Shown here: piece by piece, positions 1-6,159 of the stretch
How positions within the stretch are numbered: the first letter of the stretch is position 1
Layout of the letters: the number at the start of each line of letters is the position of its first letter
Assembly: GCA_903874585.1 (NCBI GenBank)
Contig: CAIQSY010000024.1
Span: 1-7,896 of the forward strand
Direction: 5' to 3'
Origin: an uncultured Chlorobiaceae bacterium
Lineage (GTDB): Bacteria; Bacteroidota; Chlorobiia; Chlorobiales; Chlorobiaceae
Length of the DNA stretch: 7,896 nt
Made by a program: the position numbers and the translations under genes
The notes under the pieces: generated by a model
Database searches by the model: none
Told to the model about the DNA's origin: nothing
What the model saw: the letters and a program-made list of their open reading frames with translations, nothing else

Positions 1-2096
1 CAAAAACGCGGCAAAGCCTTGAGGAATTTCAAACGCGCCTGGAGCTGATTACGAAATTGGTTACGATACGCACTGATGCACCGATTGACTGGACGCTGAA
101 CGATCTTGCGTGTGGGGTGCCGGATCGCACAAAGTTGCTGCCGCTGCTGCAAAAGCTTGGCTTCAAATCCATCGCCGCACGAATTCCAGTGATGTTCGAA
201 TCATTTCTGCAGCATGCTGAAGATGAGGAGCTGCATCTCAACGCAACGACTGAAGTTGCCGTTGCACCAGTATCAGCATCAACGCTTCGATCGCCGCAAA
301 GTGGCGCTGAATACACGCTTGTTGATACTGCTGAAAAGCTGCACAATCTTCTCGATTCGCTTCAAGGTGCAACGCGGATTGCTGTGGATACGGAAACCAC
401 AAGTCTTGACACCTTTGTGGCTGAACTTGCGGGAATCTCTCTTTCGGTTGAAGCAGGTAAAGCACATTTTATCTCGTTTGCGCAGAGTTCGCTTGACCTG
501 AAAGCGACGCTTGCGCTGCTCAAACCGCTGCTTGAAAACCCATCGCTGCCAAAAAGCGGGCAAAATCTCAAGTACGATATTCTCGTTCTGAAAAAATATG
601 GTATTGATCTTGCGCCTGTGGGCTTCGACTCAATGCTGGCAAGCTACGTCCTCAATCCTGAAGAGAAGCACAATCTCGATGACTTGGCTGCCCACTATCT
701 CGGCTATCAAACCACGAAATTTGATGAACTTATCGGTACAGGAAAAGCGAAGCTGCATATTTTTGATGTAGTGCCAGAAAAGCTCTCAAACTACGCCTGC
801 CAGGATGCCGACCTTGCTCTTCAGCTCGAAAATATGTTCCGCAAAAAGTTTGAAGGAGAGCCTGAGCTGCTTCAGCTTTGTGAAACAATCGAGTTTCCGC
901 TCGTCTCTATTCTGGCGGCAATGGAGTATGCGGGAATTTGTATCGACTCGGAGCATCTGGCGCAAGCCTCAATAAAAGCGCAAAAAGAGCTGGTGCTCCT
1001 GACAGAAAAAATTTACGGCACTGCGGGATCGGAGTTTAACATCGATTCCCCAAAACAGCTTTCGCACATTCTCTTCAACGTACTTGGACTTCCAACCAGA
1101 AAAGCGACAAAAACAGGCTTTTCAACCAATGTTGAGGTACTCGAAGAGCTTGCCGCAACACACCCGATTGCCAGCGACCTGCTTGAATATCGGAGCCTCC
1201 AGAAACTGAAAGGCACGTATATCGATGCTCTTCCCAAAATGGTTAACCCGCTGACGGGACGGCTGCATACGTCGTTCAATCAGTTTATTACCGCAACCGG
1301 CAGGCTCTCATCCTCTAACCCGAATCTGCAGAACATCCCGATTCGCACGCCCCTTGGCAAGGAGATTCGCCGCGCTTTTATACCATCGTCACCCGACAAA
1401 TGGCTGCTTTCGGCGGACTACTCGCAGATTGAGTTGCGGATTGCAGCGGAGATATCGGGCGACCCGCAACTCATTGAGGCATTTCGCAATCGTGAAGATA
1501 TCCACACAGCAACCGCCAAGGTGATTTTCGGACTGGATGATATTACCAGCGACATGCGCCGCAAAGCCAAAGAGGTAAACTTTGGCGTGCTCTACGGTAT
1601 TATGCCGTTCGGTCTTGCACGACGGCTCAATATTCCGCAGAAAGAGGCGAAAGTGATTATCGACACCTACAAAGCAAAATATCCAGGGCTTTTTGCGGCG
1701 TTGCAAAAGGTGATCGAAACCGGCAAAACCACGGGTTACGTCTCAACGCTTCTCGGACGACGCCGTTATATTGCCGACCTCAACAGCCGCAATACCAACA
1801 TTCAAAAAGCGGCAGAACGGGCTGCAATGAACACCCCAATTCAGGGAACGGCAGCGGATATCATCAAATATGCTATGAAGTTATGTAGCGATCGGATGCG
1901 CAAAAAAGGGTTACATTCGGTGATGTTATTGCAAGTGCATGACGAACTGCTCTTTGAAACAAGCGACGGAGAAAAAGATGCACTCGCTCAACTAGTGGAG
2001 CAAGCCATGGTCGATGCAGCAAAAGTATGCGGACTGAAAAATGTGCCGGTTGAGGTTGCTATCGGTTCGGGAAAGAACTGGCTGGATGCCCATTAA
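1..2096 (+). CDS. polA: DNA polymerase I, 3' part (5' end lies outside the window)
   Basis: Family A DNA polymerase that fills gaps and removes primers in repair and lagging-strand replication. The frame is open from base 3 to the TAA at 2094-2096, giving 698 visible residues (numbered from base 3). The first ~60 residues look like the end of the 5'-3' exonuclease domain (KLVTIRTDAP, then LLPLLQKLGF). A linker of ~35 residues follows. The 3'-5' exonuclease domain has all three motifs: DTE (D129, E131), NLKYD (N188, D192) and YACQD (Y264, D268), so proofreading should be active. The polymerase domain has TATGRLSSSNPNLQNIP, motif A DYSQIELR (D472), O-helix R519/K523/F527/Y531 and motif C HDE (646-648). 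F at the O-helix position matches E. coli F762. The C-terminus GSGKNWLDAH is the normal PolA end. A TTG at 57 could be mistaken for a start, but coding similarity continues upstream of it. No defect is seen. Identity is very secure. Confidence 0.97.
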   Translation, partial: KTRQSLEEFQTRLELITKLVTIRTDAPIDWTLNDLACGVPDRTKLLPLLQKLGFKSIAARIPVMFESFLQHAEDEELHLNATTEVAVAPVSASTLRSPQSGAEYTLVDTAEKLHNLLDSLQGATRIAVDTETTSLDTFVAELAGISLSVEAGKAHFISFAQSSLDLKATLALLKPLLENPSLPKSGQNLKYDILVLKKYGIDLAPVGFDSMLASYVLNPEEKHNLDDLAAHYLGYQTTKFDELIGTGKAKLHIFDVVPEKLSNYACQDADLALQLENMFRKKFEGEPELLQLCETIEFPLVSILAAMEYAGICIDSEHLAQASIKAQKELVLLTEKIYGTAGSEFNIDSPKQLSHILFNVLGLPTRKATKTGFSTNVEVLEELAATHPIASDLLEYRSLQKLKGTYIDALPKMVNPLTGRLHTSFNQFITATGRLSSSNPNLQNIPIRTPLGKEIRRAFIPSSPDKWLLSADYSQIELRIAAEISGDPQLIEAFRNREDIHTATAKVIFGLDDITSDMRRKAKEVNFGVLYGIMPFGLARRLNIPQKEAKVIIDTYKAKYPGLFAALQKVIETGKTTGYVSTLLGRRRYIADLNSRNTNIQKAAERAAMNTPIQGTAADIIKYAMKLCSDRMRKKGLHSVMLLQVHDELLFETSDGEKDALAQLVEQAMVDAAKVCGLKNVPVEVAIGSGKNWLDAH

Positions 2097-2101
2097 TAGC
2101 A

Positions 2102-2131
2102 TTGACTTATAAAAAAAAGTTTTTTTATATT
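2102..2131 (+). promoter_or_regulatory. Predicted promoter for the M23 peptidase gene
   Basis: TTGACT at 2102-2107 and TATATT at 2126-2131 are separated by 18 bases, each matching the sigma70 hexamers at 5 of 6 positions. The same -10 region reads TATATTTG (2126-2133), which fits the Bacteroidetes -7 motif TAnnTTTG, with TTG at 2102-2104 as a possible -33 element. The spacer is an A8-G-T7 tract. Transcription would start near 2138, leaving a leader of about 40 to 70 bases depending on which start codon is used. It begins 6 bases after the polA stop, so it gives the envelope cluster its own promoter. This is a prediction from sequence only. Confidence 0.6.
2108..2129. repeat. AT-only inverted repeat after polA
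   Basis: TATAAAAAAA (2108-2117) is the exact reverse complement of TTTTTTTATA (2120-2129), with only AG between them. The stem is entirely A/T, so as an RNA hairpin it would be weak. It might help end polA transcripts through its U-run, or it may act as a rigid A-tract in the promoter spacer. No better terminator for polA is visible in the gap 2097-2179. Confidence 0.45.
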
Positions 2132-2179
2132 TGCCCAGAAATTGTATAACAAAGCATCTCGAAACAGCACACGATAAAC

Positions 2180-2953
2180 GTGTTGAACCACTGGAACTAT
2201 CGGTTTATGATACCGTCTGAATACCATAATAAAACATCTTTTTTTCCTGTCAAACATCGTACTCAAGCGTTGGTAGTGTTATGCTTGACGCTCTTCATGA
2301 CACCACTCTCTTCGCCGGCAACGCTCGTCGCCGCGGGCAAGCAGTCGCTTACGCAAGCATTACACGATGCCAATAAAAATTCGATCACCGATCACATTGC
2401 CTTGAGTACAGAGCAGATTATTGAGGAGATGGTCATGCAGATCGATTTAGGACCAACTGAGTTGCGGGACAATCCTAATCCAACATCACTTGCGTCGAGC
2501 ATTCCCAATATCAAGCCACTTCATGGCACTGTTACCAGTGAATTTGGTATGCGCGTCCATCCGATTTATGGTATTCCACTTTTTCATCAGGGCATTGATA
2601 TTGCTGCAGACACAGGGACAAGTGTACAGACAACGGGTGATGGCATTGTTGCCTATGCAGGAACAAGCAAAGGATATGGATATGTTATAGCAATTAACCA
2701 CGGATACGGCTATAAAACCATCTATGCACATCTCTCAAAACTCTTCGTGCATCAAGGGCAAAAAGTAACTCGTGGGCAACGTATCGCCCTTTCAGGAAAT
2801 AGCGGCGTTTCAACAGGAGCACATTTACATTACGAAGTGCTCAAAAACAGTGAAAAAGTGAATCCTATGGTTTATTTCTTGCACGATACCAAGCCCGACA
2901 CCTTTATCACAACAAAAGAGTGCGCAGAAGCATTACACGGTAATAATTCTTAA
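2180..2953 (+). CDS. Exported M23 family (LytM-type) metallopeptidase
   Basis: Probable peptidoglycan hydrolase (or an inactive regulator of one) acting in the periplasm. Of 257 residues, about 20-29 form a basic N-terminal stretch (VKHRTQ), and 30-52 (ALVVLCLTLF...ATLVAA) look like a signal-peptide core with likely cleavage near 48-52. Residues 53-110 are a short linker without an obvious coiled coil or LysM repeat. The M23 domain spans ~112-235: FGMRVHP, then HQGID with zinc ligands H136 and D140, YAHL with H184, and HLHYEV with H215/H217. All usual zinc and catalytic residues are present, so an active enzyme is expected. The start is uncertain: GTG at 2180 gives the longest frame, while ATG at 2207 (residue 10) has a weak GGAA upstream and a more usual signal-peptide length. 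The next gene begins 24 bases after the TAA, so co-transcription is likely. The exact cellular role cannot be told from sequence. Confidence 0.9.
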   Translation: MLNHWNYRFMIPSEYHNKTSFFPVKHRTQALVVLCLTLFMTPLSSPATLVAAGKQSLTQALHDANKNSITDHIALSTEQIIEEMVMQIDLGPTELRDNPNPTSLASSIPNIKPLHGTVTSEFGMRVHPIYGIPLFHQGIDIAADTGTSVQTTGDGIVAYAGTSKGYGYVIAINHGYGYKTIYAHLSKLFVHQGQKVTRGQRIALSGNSGVSTGAHLHYEVLKNSEKVNPMVYFLHDTKPDTFITTKECAEALHGNNS

Positions 2954-2977
2954 ACCCATTAACTTTAACACTCTATC

Positions 2978-3205
2978 ATGTACTGGAATTTAGACCTCGC
3001 TCGTCATATCGCAGATGCTCCATGGCCTGTTACAAAAGATGAACTCATCAACTACGCAAGCAGAACCGGCGCGCCACAACAGGTTATTGAAAACCTGCAC
3101 GATCTTCCTGAAAGTGATGAACTGTATGAAACGCTTGATGAAATCTGGCCAGATTATCCTACCGATGAAGAGTTTGGTTATGATGAAGAGGATCAACTGA
3201 CGTAA
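2978..3205 (+). CDS. Small acidic DUF2795-like protein
   Basis: A 75-residue protein of unknown function. Residues ~14-50 carry the pattern I associate with DUF2795: WPVTKDELINYA, then a glycine/alanine turn (TGAPQQV), then a helix ending in LHDLPESDEL. Such small proteins usually look like two or three short helices. The C-terminus from ~52 is strongly acidic (DEIWPDYPTDEEF, then YDEEDQ). There is no signal peptide or membrane segment, so it should be cytoplasmic. The ATG at 2978 has no clear Shine-Dalgarno, as is common here. It sits 24 bases after the M23 peptidase gene and 35 bases before the Omp85-type gene on the same strand, so it is probably in their transcript, but this does not establish a shared function. 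The family assignment is from pattern memory and the function is not known. Confidence 0.8.
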   Translation: MYWNLDLARHIADAPWPVTKDELINYASRTGAPQQVIENLHDLPESDELYETLDEIWPDYPTDEEFGYDEEDQLT

Positions 3206-3228
3206 AACGTAACAACACCAAATCAAAC

Positions 3229-3234
3229 GGGGAG
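3229..3234 (+). promoter_or_regulatory. Ribosome binding site that sets the TTG start at 3241
   Basis: GGGGAG is the clearest Shine-Dalgarno-like sequence in the window. It lies 6 bases before TTG 3241, a good spacing, but only 2 bases before the out-of-frame ATG at 3237, which is too close. It therefore supports TTG as the real start of the Omp85-type gene. Confidence 0.7.
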
Positions 3235-3240
3235 TCATGG

Positions 3241-5439
3241 TTGACAAAAGCATTCATTCTTATCGCAGCTCTGCTCTTTTGTGCCATAACGGCACAAAGT
3301 AAGCCTGTTAAAGAGAAAAAAAAGCCACTCAGCTACGTCAGTGATATCCGTTTTTCTGGCAATAAAGCAATCAGTGCCGATGAACTTCGTCTTATCATCG
3401 GCACAACCAAGCAAAGCTCTTTTCTTGGACTTGGTCTTTTTGGTGGCGTTCATAAACCGTTCAGCAGTGAGGAGTTTGCCAGAGATATTGCACTGATCAA
3501 AAAGCTCTACACCTATAAAGGCTATTTTGGAACTGAGGTTGATACCGTGATTAACCGCCGAAACAGTGGTAAAACTGTCAAGCTTAACATTCATATTCGT
3601 GAAAATGCACCATCACGAATTGACTCACTCACCTATCGTGGATTAGAAAAAATCCCTGCTGACCTGACTCAAAAATATTTCAGCAAAAAATTGCTGAAAC
3701 GTAATGACATTTTTTTGGTTGAAAAGCTGATTGAAGAGCGTGATCGATCACTCTCGTTTTTCAAAGAGAATGGATTCGCATTTTTCCATGAAGACAGCAT
3801 CCGCATTAAGGTGGATACGGTTGGCACACATGCTGGCATACACTTCAATATGCAGTTGCCTGCGCGGTTAACCTATGGACCAATCCATGTGGTTGTTCAG
3901 CAACGTGAAAAAACGAACAGCACAAAACCTCAACAAAAAAAAACATTCACCAAAGAGAATATCAGTGGTGAAATTATTGGCAAGCAAAAAATTTCCACAA
4001 AGCTTCTTACTTCCGCGATTGCATTTCGACCTGGGAATGTTACCCAACAGAGCCTTGAACAGCGCACCCTGCAAAATTTGGGTGCAACAAATATTTTTTC
4101 ATCAATGTATCTCACCAGCGACTCCGTACGTGCTGGTGAAGTCTATACAACCATCAACCTTGAAACGGCACCAAAACATCAGATAGAGCCAAAAATTCTG
4201 CTTGATAACCGTTACGGACCTCTGTTTCTGGGAACATCGTTTGCTTATGAAAACAAGAATTTATTTGGTGGTGGTGAACAATTTCGTGCTGCTACGGAAT
4301 ATGGAAGACAACTCAGTTCGGACAACAGTACACTTGCCAATCTGAATTCTTCACAATATGAGTCCATCATTCCTTATGAATTCAACGTTAAAAGCAGCCT
4401 CATTTTACCAACGGTGAAAAAAGCGGGCAACTCTTATACCGTGACAACTGAATATGCGGAAACAAAACAACCTGTGCTGCTGAAGAGTAGAAGTGGTCTT
4501 ATTCGCACGACGTACAACGCTCACCTTAACCCATCGACACGCATAAATTTTGACTTTTTTGAGGTTGAATGGGTTCGTAAAGATTCACTCAACGGTTTTA
4601 AGCAACTTTTTAAAACCGATCTTGCCAGCAATATTGGTGTCAATCCAGCCAATGAGACGGCGGTCAATACCGCGATTGACAGCCTGATGAGTACCCACAT
4701 CAATCAAAGTTTCCGCCTTCGCCTTAACGCAACAAACCGACATCGTGCGCTGCCGGAACGCGCTATCTGGAATCTTGATATGCTGCTCGAAGAGTCGGGC
4801 AGCCTTGCTTCGCTGATTGATACCTATCTCGACAAAAAATCTTATCCAGGATTTACAGAGAATGACCCGCAAATTTTCGGGACAACCTATTCGCAATATC
4901 TCAAGGTTGAAACGGGATTAAGTTATGAAAAGAGCGTTTCGTCGCGTAGCCAGCTTGCCGTGAAAGGGCGCGTCGGGTGGATGAAGCCCTATGGAAAAGC
5001 GGAGTCAACGCCTGAAGAGCGAAGGTTTTATGCTGGCGGCTCGACCAGTATGAGAGGCTGGTTATTTAATACGTTGGGACCGGGCAACAGTTCAAGTAAA
5101 GCTGCCTCAAATTTTGGTGCAGATATCAAGCTGGAACTCAATATGGAGTACCGACTGAAGTTTTTCAAACTCTTCAATCAGCCATCAGGAGTGACGTTGT
5201 TTACTGATGTTGGCAATATCTGGGATAGAACCGGTCCTTACGCGTTGAGCATGAATTCTCTGACACAAGATTTTGCGCTCGACTCAGGTGTCGGGTTACG
5301 CATTGGCTCACCTATAGGACCGTTCCGTTTTGACTTTGCGTATAAACTCCGCGATCCAGCAGACGAGCATCCGTGGCAATTCTCCACATGGGACATACGC
5401 AACTTCACCTTCAATTTTGGAATTGGTGAAGCTTTTTAA
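3241..5439 (+). CDS. Omp85-superfamily outer-membrane protein (BamA/TamA-like, POTRA plus beta-barrel)
   Basis: Outer-membrane protein of the family that inserts or exports other proteins. It has 732 residues starting at TTG. MTKAFILIAALLFCAITAQS is a clear signal peptide. Three POTRA-like units can be read: ~31-121 (VSDIRFSGNKAISADEL), ~126-205 (IDSLTYRGLEKIPADL) and ~212-310 (YGPIHVVV ... AFRPGNV ... LQNLGATN). The third is interrupted by a K/Q/T-rich insert at ~222-240. The barrel follows from ~315. RFYAGGSTSMRGW (595-607) is the conserved L6-loop region, with R605-G606 matching the (V/M)RG(F/Y/W) core. The chain ends in phenylalanine (FNFGIGEAF), as expected for the C-terminal beta signal. 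BamA usually has five POTRAs and is longer, so a TamA/TamL-type or 'surface antigen D15' role is more likely than the essential BamA. No lipobox is visible. It is the third gene of the M23-DUF2795 cluster, and no separate strong promoter was seen. Confidence 0.9.
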   Translation: MTKAFILIAALLFCAITAQSKPVKEKKKPLSYVSDIRFSGNKAISADELRLIIGTTKQSSFLGLGLFGGVHKPFSSEEFARDIALIKKLYTYKGYFGTEVDTVINRRNSGKTVKLNIHIRENAPSRIDSLTYRGLEKIPADLTQKYFSKKLLKRNDIFLVEKLIEERDRSLSFFKENGFAFFHEDSIRIKVDTVGTHAGIHFNMQLPARLTYGPIHVVVQQREKTNSTKPQQKKTFTKENISGEIIGKQKISTKLLTSAIAFRPGNVTQQSLEQRTLQNLGATNIFSSMYLTSDSVRAGEVYTTINLETAPKHQIEPKILLDNRYGPLFLGTSFAYENKNLFGGGEQFRAATEYGRQLSSDNSTLANLNSSQYESIIPYEFNVKSSLILPTVKKAGNSYTVTTEYAETKQPVLLKSRSGLIRTTYNAHLNPSTRINFDFFEVEWVRKDSLNGFKQLFKTDLASNIGVNPANETAVNTAIDSLMSTHINQSFRLRLNATNRHRALPERAIWNLDMLLEESGSLASLIDTYLDKKSYPGFTENDPQIFGTTYSQYLKVETGLSYEKSVSSRSQLAVKGRVGWMKPYGKAESTPEERRFYAGGSTSMRGWLFNTLGPGNSSSKAASNFGADIKLELNMEYRLKFFKLFNQPSGVTLFTDVGNIWDRTGPYALSMNSLTQDFALDSGVGLRIGSPIGPFRFDFAYKLRDPADEHPWQFSTWDIRNFTFNFGIGEAF
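3277..3299 (+). repeat. Inverted repeat near the 5' end of the Omp85-type gene
   Basis: TTTGTGCC (3278-3285) and GGCACAAA (3291-3298) are exact reverse complements around a 5-base loop (ATAAC), with a possible extra U-G pair at 3277/3299. The hairpin starts 36 bases after the TTG start, inside the signal-peptide codons. Any effect on translation is inference. Confidence 0.5.
3678..3699 (+). repeat. Inverted repeat inside the Omp85-type gene (first of a pair)
   Basis: TTTCAGCAA (3678-3686) and TTGCTGAAA (3691-3699) are exact reverse complements around AAAA, a 9-bp stem with a 4-base loop. A T7 run follows 10 bases later (3710-3716). It falls in POTRA2 codons. It may be chance in AT-rich coding sequence. 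Confidence 0.45.
3736..3755 (+). repeat. Near-perfect palindrome followed by T5 inside the Omp85-type gene
   Basis: The centre GTGATCGATCAC (3740-3751) is a perfect 12-base palindrome. Outside it lies one mismatched pair (C3739/T3752), and then GAG (3736-3738) pairs with CTC (3753-3755). As RNA it can form a stem with loop UCGA, followed by G and U5 (3757-3761), which resembles an intrinsic terminator in shape. It lies in translated sequence, so ribosomes would normally mask it. Confidence 0.45.
4593..4618 (+). repeat. 9-bp inverted repeat in the barrel-coding region
   Basis: CGGTTTTAA (4593-4601) and TTAAAACCG (4610-4618) are exact reverse complements around an 8-base loop. No T-run follows, so it is not terminator-like. 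No function can be assigned. Confidence 0.4.
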
Positions 5440-5446
5440 TTATTTG

Positions 5447-5490
5447 TTGATAGAATTTTTTGGAATTTTTTTACACATAAAGCACATAAA
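5447..5490 (+). promoter_or_regulatory. AT-rich upstream region of rpe with phased T-tracts
   Basis: The 54-base gap before rpe holds GAATTTTTT at 5453-5461 and GAATTTTTTT at 5463-5472, two T-tracts ten bases apart (one helical turn), which may bend DNA or act like an UP element. CACATAAA then occurs twice (5474-5481, 5483-5490). TTGATA at 5447-5452 could be a -35, but no good -10 follows at normal spacing. A promoter here is possible but weakly supported, and rpe may also be read through from the Omp85-type gene. Confidence 0.3.
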
Positions 5491-5493
5491 ACC

Positions 5494-6159
5494 ATGCCTG
5501 CGCCATCAACACTTCTTGCGCCATCAATTCTTTCTGCAGATTTCACCCGACTTAAAGAGTCCATCGATATTGCCACACAAGCTGGTGCTGACTGGATGCA
5601 CTGCGATATCATGGATGGCAATTTTGTACCAAATATAACGTTTGGACCATTCATTGTACAAGCTATTGCCGCATGTACTTCGATGGTGATCGACACGCAC
5701 TTGATGATTGCCGATCCTGACCGTTACCTTGAGGATTTCGTGAAAGCTGGCTCACACCAGATTACCGTCCATCAGGAGGCGTGCCCGCATCTGCACCGCA
5801 CCATTCAGTTTATCAAAAGCCTCGGTGTTAAAGCTGGCGTATCAATTAATCCCGGAACACCCTCTTCAACGCTCGAATCGGTGCTGCCAGATCTTGATCT
5901 TGTACTGTTGATGTCGGTGAATCCGGGTTTTGGCGGACAGAAGTTTATTCCCTCTGCAGTTGGTAAAATTGCCCAACTGCATGAGATGCGTTTGAAGGTA
6001 AACCCTGCAATGGTGATTGCGGTGGACGGTGGCATAACGGAGGAGAATGCTCAGATGGTTGTATCGGCGGGTGCTGATGCTCTGATTGCGGGAACGGCAT
6101 TCTTTAAATCGGCTGACCCAGCCAGTACGGCAGCAAAAATACGCGCTATGACCAGGTAA
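5494..6159 (+). CDS. rpe: Ribulose-phosphate 3-epimerase
   Basis: Interconverts D-ribulose 5-phosphate and D-xylulose 5-phosphate in the cytoplasm (pentose phosphate or Calvin-type carbon shuffling). The 221 residues are a normal length for this TIM-barrel enzyme. The family motifs occur in order: LAPSILSADF (8-17), MHCDIMDGNFVPN (35-47) with metal ligand H36 and catalytic D38, THLM with H69, MSVNPGFGGQKF (140-151), VDGGI with catalytic D178, and ALIAGTAFF (196-204), which helps bind phosphate. All expected metal-binding and acid/base residues are present. The usual aspartate-valine of the DVMDG motif reads D-I here, a conservative change. The ATG at 5494 has no Shine-Dalgarno and fits the normal N-terminus. 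Its last 14 bases overlap the end of the opposing trpC. In an organism fixing carbon by the reverse TCA cycle its role would be supply of pentoses and erythrose phosphate, which is inference. Confidence 0.97.
   Translation: MPAPSTLLAPSILSADFTRLKESIDIATQAGADWMHCDIMDGNFVPNITFGPFIVQAIAACTSMVIDTHLMIADPDRYLEDFVKAGSHQITVHQEACPHLHRTIQFIKSLGVKAGVSINPGTPSSTLESVLPDLDLVLLMSVNPGFGGQKFIPSAVGKIAQLHEMRLKVNPAMVIAVDGGITEENAQMVVSAGADALIAGTAFFKSADPASTAAKIRAMTR

Noticed and set aside
57..59. TTG 57 as the start of a short polymerase lacking the 5' nuclease
   Set aside because: The frame is open to the window edge, and residues upstream and downstream read as the end of a 5'-3' exonuclease domain, so the gene simply begins before the window.
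29..346. 105-codon serine-rich open frame on - opposite polA
   Set aside because: Low-complexity translation antisense to continuous PolA coding sequence.
2108..2129. Strong intrinsic terminator for polA
   Set aside because: The stem is only A/T with a 2-base centre, so it is a poor terminator. It fits better as a promoter spacer.
3237..3302. Frameshift in the Omp85-type gene because ATG 3237 is out of frame
   Set aside because: TTG 3241 gives a textbook signal peptide with a well-spaced GGGGAG, so no frameshift is needed. The ATG is kept only as a regulatory curiosity.
3235..3594. 119-codon open frame on - opposite the Omp85-type gene
   Set aside because: Fully antisense to a gene with a clear signal peptide and POTRA pattern, and no start context or recognisable product.
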